A stretch of DNA of 64,000 nt from Osedax frankpressi (Eukaryota; Annelida; Polychaeta; Sabellida; Siboglinidae): contig OZ038314.1 of assembly GCA_964035775.1 (NCBI GenBank), forward strand, positions 34,501,190 through 34,565,189, in the 5' to 3' direction. The notes under the pieces were generated by a model. It saw nothing but the letters and a program-made list of their open reading frames with translations, made no database searches and was not told the origin of the DNA. Both the position numbers and the translations under genes were made by a program. Positions 26,804-42,500 of this stretch are shown here, piece by piece (the stretch's first letter is position 1; every line of letters starts with the position of its first letter).

Positions 26804-29800
26804 ATGTCAACTCCTGCGCTAACTGATAGTGACCGTAGGCGACAAATTAGTGTAAGAGGTATAGCTCAAGTAGCAGATGTTGTTAACCTAAAAAAGACGT
26901 TTAATCGTCATCTTCATTACACTCTTGTGAAAGATCGAAATGTAGCGACTGACAGAGATTACTTTTTCGCATTAGCGAATACCGTAAGAGATCAACTTGT
27001 TGGAAGATGGATAAGAACCCAACAATATTATTATGAAACTGATCCAAAGGTATAGTTAAATATAATTAAATTTATAAAATAATTATTTTAAAATAATATA
27101 ATATTGAATGATTATATTTAATTTATTAGTAGTAATAAAATATAATTATTAAAATATTACCAATGGTAACTATAGTTACCATTGTTAATATTTTATAATT
27201 CTAATTAGATATATCTAATTGGAATTATATAACATATGATTCATATATATACATTATTAAATTAATAATGTTAAAATAAATAAAAATTAAATAGTTAAAT
27301 TATTGTCATAGAATATTAATAGTAATTATAATAATATCTGAAATATTATTTAATAACTTATTTCATACGACTTTATAAAATGGCATAGTTTAAATATCAA
27401 TATAAAAATATAAAATATGAAAACTTACAATTATTTTTCATTATTGATGTTATACATTTTCAGATATATATATATATATATATATCTGAGATATAGTATA
27501 ATGAGATTTACCGTGGGAGATAATTGCGATAGAATCATTTTGAAAAATGTACTAATATAAAAAGAGATAACTTATCATTTATTATAGATTAATTGATATG
27601 GGGATTAATGTTTTAAGTGAACTGGTGATTTTGGTTGTAATGGATGTTGGATAAGAGGTGTTTAATATTACAAAATATGTTTGTCATTACATTATAGCAT
27701 TATATTATAGCATTACATTATATTATTACATTATATTATTACATTATATTATTACATTATAGCATTACATTATATTTGTACATTATATTATTACATTATA
27801 TTATTACATTATATTATTACATTATATTATTACATTATATTATTACATTATATTATTACATTATATTATTACATTATATTATTACATTATATTATTACAT
27901 TATATTATTACATTATATTATTACATTATATTATTACATTATATTATTACATTATATTATTACATTATATTATTACATTATATTATTACATTATATTATT
28001 ACATTATATTATTACATTATATTATTACATTATATTATTACATTATATTATTACATTATATTATTACATTATATTATTACATTATATTATTACATTATAT
28101 TATTACATTATATTATTACATTATATTATTACATTATATTATTACATTATATTATTACATTATATTATTACATTATATTATTACATTATATTATTACATT
28201 ATATTATTACATTATATTATTACATTATATTATTACATTATATTATTACATTATATTATTACATTATATTATTACATTATATTATTACATTATATTATTA
28301 CATTATATTATTACATTATATTATTACATTATATTATTACATTATATTATTACATTATATTATTACATTATATTATTACATTATATTATTACATTATATT
28401 ATTACATTATATTATTACATTATATTATTACATTATATTATTACATTATATTATTACATTATATTATTACATTATATTATTACATTATATTATTACATTA
28501 TATTATTACATTATATTATTACATTATATTATTACATTATATTATTACATTATATTATTACATTATATTATTACATTATATTATTACATTATATTATTAC
28601 ATTATATTATTACATTATATTATTACATTATATTATTACATTATATTATTACATTATATTATTACATTATATTATTACATTATATTATTACATTATATTA
28701 TTACATTATATTATTACATTATATTATTACATTATATTATTACATTATATTATTACATTATATTATTACATTATATTATTACATTATATTATTACATTAT
28801 ATTATTACATTATATTATTACATTATATTATTACATTATATTATTACATTATATTATTACATTATATTATTACATTATATTATTACATTATATTATTACA
28901 TTATATTATTACATTATATTATTACATTATATTATTACATTATATTATTACATTATATTATTACATTATATTATTACATTATATTATTACATTATATTAT
29001 TACATTATATTATTACATTATATTATTACATTATATTATTACATTATATTATTACATTATATTATTACATTATATTATTACATTATATTATTACATTATA
29101 TTATTACATTATATTATTACATTATATTATTACATTATATTATTACATTATATTATTACATTACATTATTACATTATATTATTACATTATATTATTACAT
29201 TATATTATTACATTATATTATTACATTATATTATTACATTATATTATTACATTATATTATTACATTATATTACTACATTATATTACTACATGATATTATT
29301 ACATTATAAATATTAAATTATTAATATTTAAAATATAATTGATTCCTACTTACATTTAAAATTATGATATATTTTAAATGTCCACTCAAATGTTGGCATC
29401 TATGATAATATCTTATAATAAATAATTCATTCATCTTTATTTTTAAATTAAATAATTAATAAGTGATATATATTCTTTTGTATATTATAAACATGTATAT
29501 CAAGATATCTGATATGGTATATAATATTTCTATAATTTCGATATATTCATTTTTTATAAGAAATTATTATAAAAATAAAAAATATTTTTATTTTTGATGA
29601 TGTAAATAAAAAACGTAGATTAAAAAACATTATTTATATTATGGAAATATTTAGAAATAACTTCAATAATTTAATCAGTATTAATTATTAATTACTAATT
29701 CTTATAAATTATATATTAAAAACAAGATATTTAACACTGATATTATATATATTGTAATATAACAAAACTTAAATTTGATATATTTTGTTAATTTCTGAGG

Positions 29801-32800
29801 TTGTAGGGTCGGAGTATCTCTAGCCTACTGTCTAAAAGTCGAGTGCCCTGCACCGGTAAATAGTTGTCGTAAATAATGTTATTTGCTCTCTTCATATTCG
29901 CTGACTAAACATAATCGCAGACTCCTTTTCTCCACTAGTCGATTACAGCTATAACGAAGTTTCCACAAAAATACCTATTCAATGATATTTGAGATGTAAA
30001 GTAGATATTCGTAGGTAGATATTTATATTCATTTCGATACATAATCGCATATATTAATAATACATAATACTATTAATAATTGATATCGATGATAATCTCC
30101 TTTTTACGTAGCAATGCCCATGTGTATACTCTAGTAATATCGGCAATTAAATGCTCTTAAATATTTGTTAATTATGGTATATATAATATAGTCGAAGATT
30201 ATTTTTTTTCGACTTCCTCCCTACCTCCTCTCTACTTCATTTCTACTTCCATCCCTTCCTCCCTCCCTCCCACCCTCCCTCCCTCTTTACCTCCCTCACT
30301 ACCTACCTCTCAACCTCTCTCCCTACCTCCCTCCCTACCTCCCTCTTTACCTCCCTCACTACCTACCTCTCTACCTACCTCCCTACCTTCCTCACTACTT
30401 CCCTCCTTATCTCTCTCTATACCTCCCTCCCTCCCTCCCTACCTATACATATCATATTGATGTTTTTTATCTTATTTTATATTCAATCCATAGGCATTTA
30501 TTTGCTTTATTTTCAAGTTGAAAATTCAATATCAATTATATATGACAACCAATATCATTATCTTATCCTTTGTATGGTGTTCTTTAACATTACACTTTAT
30601 GTAAACACTTAACACTAACTAAGTCTGATTCTGTGTATTCAATTTATAAATCTTTGGGTACTTCATATGTTATTTATGTGTACCGTAAATACACAAAATT
30701 CTTAACTAATTGCTTGTCACCTAGTTACATCTTTATTTATATAACAATACAGAGATACACTTCACAAGTAATTCTAACACATATGACAGATACAATGCTT
30801 ATTGTTCAATTTGATTGTGTTCTAGTTGATAAATATAAAAGTAATTACTATCAATTAATTTTTGTAACTATTATTAATTATTTTCTAATTTAATTAATAT
30901 TTCTAATTATGAATATTGTTTTCAAACCCAAAATATGTAATTGATAGAGTTTCTTTACATTGAATAAGATCATTTCTATTCAATAAATAAAATAGATATA
31001 AATATATGTACAGCATTTGGTAAAAGAAGCTAAAATGTGTTGAATATATATTATTAAGATTTGTTGAGTAACAATCTACGGATTGCTATTCAAATTAAAT
31101 TCATATACCACGTAAGGCATACAGATTTAGTGCCCTGTAGATTCTAGATCTATTTATATAATTGCTGGTCAGTCTGCCTAACTTTATACCTGTTTACCTG
31201 ATGTTGAACCTTATATTTACTGATTATGTGCATATCTGTAATGTCCAAGTGAGTGTATCAACTTTAATAAGAAATATAGTAACTTAAATGTATAAACTAA
31301 CATGTACATTGTACACTGTACACTGTACATTGTACATTGTACATTGTACATTATACACTGTACACTGTACATTGTACACTGTACACTGTACACTGTACAC
31401 TAAACAGATATATATATGTTCCTATACATTACATTCATATTAATAGATTATGTCATCTTCAGTTTAATCATTATTCATGTCTATTGTGATCTTTATACAA
31501 TTTCTTTGTCTTTTCTTTATTGTTCAGATCATATTTCTGTGCCCTTTATGTTCCATTCCTTTCTATTGTCTTACTGTTCCTTATCCAAACCCTTTCCATC
31601 ACTTTCTCTGCCCTTTATGTGCTCCACACCCTTCCCTATCTTAACTAACCCATGTCGTATCTGCCCTCCCTAGCTATTTAGACCCTCAACTTTTCAACAC
31701 CTCCAGATTATTGTTCTGTTTCATGTTCTCTTTATATTCCCTAATTGCTATCTCTGTATTTTCCATCCCTCTGTATATTACTCCTTCTGCGTTAACACTC
31801 GCTAATCCTCTCAAGCATCTGTACTTCAAACCGAGTTTAACACTTAGTCTATTAATCTTTAACATCCTTATACACCTCTTAACTACCTCGGAACAAACTA
31901 GCCCCCATCTAACCCCTCTTTATTCTCCTATATCTCCTTATTAACCTTCTACCCCTATTAATACGTCCTCCTACTAATTGTCACATTCTTACAACATGTT
32001 AATTCTATAGCTCTCAATAACCTATTTTATAACACCCTAAACCCCTTTAATATGCTCTAGTAACCTTTTTACAACCATTTATACAAACTTTGCCAGCGGA
32101 TTTACTATCTCTCTCTGGAGTTCTACATTGGAAGATCTCTGACCAACACGATGATGAACCTTGGTATCCAGAACTCCATGGACGAGGCCCTATACCAGGT
32201 AAACGTACTCGAGCGAGGTCAAGCGAGTTCACGAGAGGTCGTGTAGGGATACCTATCCGCCACCGTAGACTGACCGTCGACGGCGCAGTCTTGACCGACG
32301 CCTTAACTCCGCCCCCGCAGTTGGGCCTGGATATCGAGGCGCTCGAGGAGGTAGAAGTCGACGCCGGTCTGGGCAACGGCGGTTTGGGTCGTTTGGCCGC
32401 CTGTTTCATGGATAGCATGGCAACGGTGGGTCTCGCCGCCTACGGTTACGGCATTCGCTACGACTACGGCATCTTCACTCAAGTCATCGACAACGGCTGG
32501 CAGGTGAGGAGTGTGTAGACCCGCGGGGTTTGGGGTCGACTAGTGGATTGTGAGAGGGCTAAGATCTTAAGTCTGCGCGATATTGATTTTAATTTCTTCG
32601 CCGAAATGTCTTATTTCGCTAATAATATGTCCATTATTCAAATGAAAAAGTTAAAAAATGCATTTATATTATTTTTTAAATTAATAATATATCTATTTTA
32701 TATTTATTTAAAACTTTATTTATGACTTATTATTCAAATTTTAATTAATGATATGAGTGTTATTTAAATTTTATTTAAAATATATATTGGGATATAAATA

Positions 32801-33347
32801 TAATTTTATAAAAAGATTAGTTGTATATTAATTTTTAGTTCATCCTCCCACTTCCTGATTTACTAATTACTGAACAGCTGAAGAAATAAATAAAATATGA
32901 ATTTAAAAGATTAATTTGATTTCATCAATCGTAGAAAACAACTATATTGAAATATCAGTTGAAATTAGATTTCCTAAATGGAACATATTTAATTATATAA
33001 ATTCTCACATTCTATTTTAAATTAATCAACTGATAATAGCTCCATTGTCTCTCCTCATTTCGTCCAACAATCCTTACTACTCGATATCAGCTAAAGGTTG
33101 TAAATTACCTGTTGACACCATTTTAATGGTGTATGGCCTGGCAGAATGAATTGCCTATGAAAGTTTAGTTTGTGAAGTATAAATGTGGTAGTTATTGATG
33201 CGATAATATTTATTAATATTAACTTGATCTTTAATGGTTTACGCATTCTCTATGTATTAATAAGCAGCATTTCGTCGGCAGAATTCCCTTGGAATCTAGT
33301 AAACAACTGTTCTACCTGTGTTTATAATGGGTATATTATATATATAG

Positions 33348-33417
<70 letters not shown>

Positions 33418-35734
33418 CTGATCTATATTTATATTAGGTATTCAGCTCTCTAGTGTTTTTGCATGAGTGTAATTTCATATTTACAAATTGATTTCCTATG
33501 CTAATCTATAAGACTTATTAGTAAAGTAAACTCTCGATATTGTTTTGTGTGTGTGGGTTTTCCTCTTGTTTTCAGTTGTTATACGTGTTTGTGTATAAGT
33601 GTGCTGGTCTGAATGTGTATGCGAGACAATATCCCAATACAGTGAATTTAAATACACTACCTAGGCGTATGTTATCGTGGTTTTATTTGTGAATACATTA
33701 ATATGACCTTATCATACTCTTAACTTCTATTTACATCATTGCTATTTTTAGATGACAGTATGTTACTATTGATTCATTAGAATTATAAAAGTTCTTCGGA
33801 ATTTCTGTTTGTTTATATCTACTACTATAGACTTCTACTACTACATGTGCTCTAGTATATTATCTGAACTCTCCTCCTCTCCAACTCTCTTCCTCTCCAA
33901 CATTTTATCCCGAATACAGTTGAGTAGGCTACGTTGTTCTAAATCGCGGGCGGTTTCAGAGAATTTCTGTCTTCGTTGCTATTAAGGCTTGCTGTCTAAT
34001 CATGCATGTAGTTCTCGAGTTTATCACTTTGTGGAGATCACAATCACTTCCCTCGAGCTGGGAGAAGGTCGGACAATACTGTAAGAGTTCCGTAATAATC
34101 GCGTGAACTTCGACCTTTACAGACTGAGCAGCCGGACGATTGGCTGAGGTATGGCTCCCCCTGGGAAAAGGCTAGACCCGAGTACACCATTCCAGTGAAT
34201 TTCTACGGCCGATTGAAAACCGAAAATGGCAAAACCCAGTGGATTGACACTCAGGTAACCATTAGAAGCTTTTAGAAGCTTTTAGAATCTATTAGAAGCT
34301 ATTAGAAGCTTTTAGAATCTATTAGAAGCTATTAGAAGCTTTTAGAAGCTTTTAGAAGCTTTTTTAAAGGTTTTAGAAGCTTTTTAGAAGCTATTAAAAG
34401 CTATTAGAAGCTTTTAGAAGTTATTAGAATTATTAGAAGCTTTTAGAAGCTTTTAGAAGCTATTAGAAGTTTTTAGAATCTATTAGAAGCTATTAGAAGA
34501 TATTAGAAGCTATTAGAAGCTTTTAGAAGCTATTAGAAGCTATTAGAAGCTATTATAAGCTTTTAGAATCTATTAGAAGCTATTAGAAGCTATTAGAAGA
34601 TTTTAGAAGCTTTTAGAAGCTATTAGAAGCTTTTAGAAGCTTTTAGAAGCTTTTTTAAAGGTTTTAGAAGCTTTTTTAGAAGCTATTAAAAGCTATTAGA
34701 AGCTTTTAGAAGTTATTAGAATTATTAGAAGCTTTTAGAAGCTTTTAGAAGCTTTTAGAAGCTATTAGTAGCTTTTAAAAGCTATTAGAAGCTATTAGAA
34801 GCCATTAGTGTTTCACTATCTATTCTAGAAAGATGTTATATCTAAATCTCACCTACAAAAATTATACTATATTTTCTAGCTTTTAGATTCTACAATATAG
34901 AATGTATTATTATTAGAAGAAATGATATTATGTAAGTTGTGATGCATTATGATTGATCTAATAATCTGTATAACTTATCTTTAATAACTTGAATAGGAAT
35001 TTCTAAACGAGTAACTTGTTTGTAAATGATATCATAGTATCCATAATTAATCTATATATACACACACACACATACACACACACACACACACGTATATATA
35101 CAAGTAATATCAGATATCATTATCGAATATAATTTCAAACTATATTTAAAATTATATCAGATTAATTGAATTTTGAAAACATATTGTAACTGTATACATT
35201 AGTGTTGGATATTAATGTATTTTACTTCTGAGGTCATAGTTCTGTAATCTTAATAGCTGTCATTTACATTTTGATGTATTTGTTTATCTAAATTGAAATT
35301 ACAACAAGTTAAAACATGTGATATTACATCCTAAACTATATATATTTTATCGTATATATTCTAATATATTATAGAGTTATATTGATTGCATTCTTATATT
35401 GAATAATATATTAAACTTCGACTGTATCCAGTCTTTACACAACCCTATTAACCTCCATTCATTACCGACTACCCATTTTAGTGTTACTATCTTTCCAACG
35501 CCATCTCCTAACTCGATACAACACAGATTGTACTAGCTATGCCTTATGACACTCCGGTGCCTGGATATGGCAATAACTGCGTAAACACACTACGGCTCTG
35601 GTCTGCTAAAGCTGCTACTGGATTCCATTTACACTTTTGTTAGTCCAATCTCTATATGTATGTATATATATTATCTGTTATAAACAATATAATATATATA
35701 TATATAAACAATTGTATATTTGAAGCTACCCTTC

Positions 35735-35794
<60 letters not shown>

Positions 35795-36531
35795 ATATAT
35801 ATATATGTATGTATATATATATATATATATGTATATAGAATAATTATTATAATGCATTATTAAAATGATATAATCTGTTTCATAGAATTCGTTTAGTGGT
35901 CTTTTTCTAAGACACATTCATATGTGATATAATATATGCATTGAGTATGTGTCTGTAATCAATACACTTATATATTACATATTACATTCATTAGATTACA
36001 TGATTCAATGGGTATATCATAATTAATAGAATAAATATCTACAATACATTTTAATTTCTATATCATATTATATCCATAACTGTAAAAATGTTATTTCATA
36101 ATTATTGGCAAATTTCTGAAATAAGTTTTCACTGTTAAAATTGACTAAAACTATCGACATATCTATATATAACATACAACTGCTACTGCTACTACTACTG
36201 CTACTGTTACTGCTTCTGCTACTGCTACTGCTACTGCTACTGCTACTGCTACTGCTACTGCTACTGCTACTGCTACTGCTACTGCTACTGCTACTACTAC
36301 TGCTACTGCTACTGCTACTGCTACTGCTACTGCTACTGCTACTGCTACTGCTACTGCTACTGCTACTGCTACTGCTACTGCTACTGCTACTGCTACTATT
36401 ACTGCTACTGCTACTGCTACTGCTACTTCTACGGCTACTATTACTGCTACTGCTACTGCTACTGCTACTGCTACTACTACTGCTACTATTACTGCTATTG
36501 CTACTGCTACTACTACTACTACTGCTACTAT

Positions 36532-36566
<35 letters not shown>

Positions 36567-39473
36567 ATACTAATTATAACTTATTGACTAATTATTTGTT
36601 TTTCTGTTTCATTTATTGCATTAAGTTCATCCTTTGTCTACTAAATATATTGTCTAGTCAACAATGGAGAGTACATTCAAGCCGTATGTGACAGAAACTT
36701 GGCTGAGAACATCTCTAGGGTACTCTACCCTAATGACAATGTAAGTATTACTAGAGAGTAGGGTGTAGAGTTTAGAGTGTAAGGTGTAGAATGTAGGGTA
36801 TATATTGTAAGGTGTAGTATGTAGGGTATAGAGTGTAGAGTGGAGGGTGTAAGGTGTAGATTCTGGTATAGAGTGTAGATTATAGAGTGTTGAGTGTAGC
36901 TTTCAGAGTATAGAAGCTAGTGTATATTCAACACTATTACACTATATTCATAGAAGTTGGCTGTTATTAAAATATGTTTCTATCTTTTCTCACATTGTTA
37001 ACGAGATTTTCACTGCGTAATTAATAAGATATATGTAGTTATGTTCCATTGTTACCGATTACTAAAGCGTATTAATCAACTCATCGCAACTGTTACATTA
37101 TCTATTGTTATGGATCATCTATTCACAAACTGTCTTACATTCGGTCAACTCATGTCTATGAATTCAGAATGATCCGCATGTGTATTGCGTTTCTTAAGAT
37201 ATCGTAAATTCAACTTAAAATTAATGAACTCCTTCGAATTTAATGATTCAAAATGCAAATTTCATAATAATACTACGCAAATGTCCATATGAGTTATACG
37301 TATCTATAGTATTTACTTGTATTTACTTTCCCGGTACGCTACTGCAACCCCTTATGTCGTGCTCCCCACAGTTTCCCCCCCTCGTAATAGTACTCCCCAC
37401 AGTACTCCCCCTACTCCTTGCGCTCAGATCTTCATCGGCAAGGAGTTACGCCTGAAACAGGAGTACTTTCTGGTGGCCTCCACACTTCAGGATATCCTGA
37501 GAAGGTTTAAATCGTCGAAATTCGGCAGCAAGGCCGTCATTCGAACGAGCTTCGAATGCTTCCCCGATAAGGTCAGAGGTCGCTCCGTTACGGTGGGATA
37601 GCGCTCACTGGTTGACCCGTTACCGGTCAGTTCTAACTATAGGCGTGGGAGCTTTTAGGCAATAGGGTCAATCTAACAATGGAAGTTAGATGTTATTTTA
37701 TCAAAGAGATAGTGGTAACTTGATTTCAGCATTATTTCATCTTTTAAGGAGATTAAGGTATTTAAGAAGTTTGATTATAAATCAATAATTGACTTAATGT
37801 ACTTTTTCCCTTGATAGTACTTACTGTACTTACTGTACTTACTGTACTTACTGTACTTACTGTACTTACTGTACTTACTGTACTTACTGTACTTACTGTA
37901 CTTACTGTACTTACTGTACTTACAGTACTTACTGTACTTACAGTACTTACTGTACTTACAGTACTTAATAGATCTTATTGTACTTACTCTACTTACCGTA
38001 CTTAGAGTACTTACTAGATCTTATTGTACTTACTGTACTTACAGTACTTACTAGATCTTATTGTACTTACTATACTTACTGTACCTACAGTACTTACTAG
38101 ATTTTATTGTACTTACTGTACTTATTGTACTTACAGTACTTACAGTACGTATAGTACTTATAGTACTTACTGTACTTACTGTACCTACTAGATCTTATTG
38201 TATATATTCATGTTTAGCAGGGCAAATAGTATGTTTACATTTGCGTCAAACTGATAACCATATATACAAATTTTCATATGGATATTTTATTTGATTTACA
38301 TATAAATAGAAATATTCTACATAATTTTGTGTGTAAACTGTACTTTTGTTTAGTATTAATATACACCACTATATTGTTTATGTCATTATCTCCTTATTTT
38401 ATATACCAAAAATACGTTTTTGTTAAAAAAGAACTTATAAATTATAAGTAAAATTATTTAAACTTTTATTATAAAACATTTATATAAAATATAATACATG
38501 AATAATCTGTTTAAATTACATAGGTAATTTAATATGCAGTCGAATAGCATTGTAAGTCAACATATTACCGTTCTTTTCACCAGGTGGCCATTCAGTTGAA
38601 CGATACTCACCCATCTCTAGCGGTTCCAGAGCTTATGAGGCTTTTTATGGACGTAGAGAATCTGAGTTACGATGAGGTTATTGTAGGTGGCGCTACGTAA
38701 TTAAATCTCTGGAAACAAATTAAGGACATATTATATCCGAAATAAACTTTTAATGATAGTAATATAAATAGTTAACTGGATAAGTTAACTAATAAATATA
38801 ATATTTTATTTATAACTTTAATATTTTCGAATTTAATATTAATAGTTACAACCTCTGTTCACAGTCTTGGTCCCTCACTGTACGTACTTGTGCCTATACA
38901 AACCACACGGTATTACCCGAGGCCTTGGAAAGATGGCCATGCCACCTTATGGAATCATTGTTACCCCGACACCTGTCAATCATCTATGAAATCAACTCGA
39001 GATTCCTCGATGTATGCCATTTATATAATATTGTACTTTTTCAGATCATTATGATCATTATTAATATTGATAATAATATAGCATTGAATACAAAATATGT
39101 TGGGTATATTTAAGACATCTAATTATATAGAAGATTATTATGTAAACATGAATATAAGAATTTTCTGAATGGTATTCAAATGTATTTGTTTTACATAGTT
39201 TTAAGATATTGTAACCAAATGATTTTTATTTAAAATTACTTTACTTAGTTTTGAGTATATATTAGTTTGATTAAAATAATCAAGAATATAATAAAACATT
39301 ATTTTAATTAAATACTATATGTCAGTATATAGAGATCAATATAATTGTGTATCTAAATAATTATATTTTAATTGTATTATTTTTATATTTGAATTATAAA
39401 TAAATTACATTAGCTATTAAATATATATATATATACCTATATATATATACATATATATATATATACATATATA

Positions 39474-39510
<37 letters not shown>

Positions 39511-42500
39511 CTACAACCCTTATTAACCCCATCAGCAAGTGAAAGCTAAATGGCCTGGTGATGAGTCACGTATTCGCAGTATGTCTCTGATTGAAGAGGA
39601 ACCAACTAAGAACGTGAATATGGCTCACCTTGCGATCGTGGGAAGTCACACGGTCAACGGAGTGGCGGCCATACACAGCGATATCATAAAGAAGTCCACG
39701 TTAGTCGAACACGGCGCGTAGGGATTCGAATGCGAAACGACAACGCAGGTAATTGTGCGTATGACAAAACACTGATGCAATCTCCTGGAATTTAGAACAA
39801 AGGTTATTCAGTTATAGTAATCGTTTAAATAATATTGAAGATGAAGAGCTCATATAAATCCTATTGTCTTTTGTTGTGCGATGTTATTGAAATAAACTGC
39901 AGAATTTAGAATTATATCTGCCTTACACATATTTATTGTTTCTTATGAATTTATCTATATTGAAACAATTTAATTACCCAAATTGAATTTAAACAAGTTT
40001 TTTTAAATTTATTTATTGGTATTTCGTATTTTGATGACAAATATTTTTTAATTAAACACAAATTTATTAGTTTCAAGAATTTCTATGAATTATGGCCTGA
40101 AAAGTTCCAGAACAAAACTAATGGAATTACTCCGAGAAGATGGTTGTTGTTATGTAACCCTTCTTTGTCAGATGCAATTGCACAGGTTATAGCATCTCCT
40201 TCTTCCTCATCATCTCCTTTCCTTTTTATCTCCCTCTCCATCTCCATTTCCCCCTCCCTCTCCCCCTCCCTCCCTCTCTTTCTTTCTTTCTCTCCCTATC
40301 CTTCTCCCTCTCCTTCTCCAATTCCTCTCCACCCTCATCATCATCCTCTCTAGCACTATATCTCTCTCCCCTCTCACTCATCCTCACTCATCTCCACCTC
40401 CCTTTTTATTTCCCTGTCAATCTCCTAACCATAATTCAAACTAATGATTACAAAAAGAAAATCGGTGAAACATGGATCACAAATCTCTCCGACTTGAGGA
40501 GATTAGAAGAGTTTAAGAACGACAGAACATTCTTGTCACTAATCCACAAGGTGCAACCCATACGTCCTCAATTCCACTTTCAATCTCGCATTAATCCATC
40601 AACAATTGATATTACTTAAATGAACTAGAATATCTTTAATATCTCCCTTTATCTTTCTAATATTTTCATATACAAATTCTGTTAATTTTTACTATATAAT
40701 CATTAATTTTATCAATTATTAGACACTAAAACCCAAAGATCATATTTTATTGAATTGCATCTTTTATTTTGAAATTATCTTATAGGTGAAACAAGAGAAT
40801 AAAATGAAATTAACCGAATTCATAAAATCTACGTATGGCATCTCCGTGGATCCCACCTCGATCTTTGATATGCAGGTCTATGTGAGATCTAAATGAGGTC
40901 TATGTGCGATCTAAGTGAGGTCTATGCGAGATCTATGTGAGATCTAAGTGAGGTCTATGTGACATCTGTGAGGTCTATGTGAGATCTAAGTGAAGTCTAT
41001 GCGAGATCTATGTGAGATCTAAGTGAGGTCTATGTGACATCTGTGAGGTCTATGTGAGATCTATTTGAAGTCTATGTGAGATATAAGTGAGGTCTATGTG
41101 AGATCTAAGTGAGGTATATGTGAGATATAAGTGAGGTATATGTGAGATATAAGTGAGGTCTATGTGAAATCTAATTGAGATCTATGTTGTGATCTATGTT
41201 TACATTGCGCCAAATAAGGTTATGTCCTTTTACATGTCTCTACAATTCGGTCAAACTGATTTCTTTTAAATCACGTCCAGATGGAATATTTACTATTCTT
41301 CCCTATTACTAATAAAAATTATACGTCATCATTATAATAATCAATTACGAAATTAAATTTATTTCTAAATTTATTTTATAGAATTTTTTCGGATATTCAA
41401 ATTTGATTCCCCAATTCCAATACCACTCTGGACCAATTACATATAGAATCCATGCCTGTATCATAACTATGTAATACTTATTCCATACCAATTAGTATGT
41501 AATACTTATTCCAGACCAATTAGTATGTAATACTTATTCTGCAGCGATTAATTAACACTCGATTCCATTTCGTTTAATACCCGCCCCGGCCACCAGGTGA
41601 AGCGTATTCATGAATACAAGAGACAACTGATGAACATCTTACATCTGATTACCATGTACAATCGTCTCAAGGCGAACCCCACCATGAAATTTACGTCAAG
41701 AACCGTCATGATCGGTGGCAAGGTTTATTGTCGTCTGTGGTAGACGGCTTCATAAGCCCCTCCTTTTATAAACCCCTCCCCACCCCTCCCCACCCCACCC
41801 CACCCCTCCCCACCCCTCATAAACCACTACGCTTCCCTCCGTAACCCCTCCATCCAGTTTGATTCAGGCTATCGTATGGCAAACTCATTATTATAATATT
41901 CACAGCATCCCTTCTTAGCCCCTCCCTTCAGAAGCTCCTCCCCTCCACTTCATAAACCCGCCCCGCACCCTATCCAGGCGGCTCCAGGCTATCATATGGC
42001 TAAACTCATCATTAAACTGTTCAACTCGGTGGCTCATGTCATCAACAATGACCCGATTATCGGACAACGCATTAAAGTGATTTTCCTGGAGAATTACCGA
42101 GTCAGCATGGCCGAGAAGATTATTCCGGCCGCTGACCTCAGCGAGCAAATCTCAACTGCAGGGACTGAGGCCAGCGGAACAGGCAACATGAAATTCATGG
42201 TACTCACACCTACCTACTTAATACTCTACTCACACCTACCTACTTACTACCCCACTCACACCTACCAACTTACTACTCTACTCACACCTACCTACTTACT
42301 ACTCTACTCACACCTACCTACTTACTACTCTACTCACACCTACCTACTTAATACTCTACTCACACTTACCTACTTACTACCCTACTCACACCTACCTACT
42401 TACTACTCTACTCACACCTACCTACTTACTACTCTACTCACACCTACCTACTTACTACTCTACTCACACCTACCTACTTACTACCCCACTCACACCTACC

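Noticed and set aside
27776-29293. 505-codon open frame of a 13-residue repeat
   Set aside because: It is a stop-free reading of the perfect 13-bp satellite inside a phosphorylase intron, with no codon structure or conserved domain.
31416-31944. Two plus-strand frames in phosphorylase intron 1
   Set aside because: C/T-rich low-complexity sequence; phosphorylase homology jumps from exon 1 to 32097 without loss.
36141-36587. Poly-leucine open frame
   Set aside because: (CTGCTA)n microsatellite between two phosphorylase exons; homology shows it is intron.
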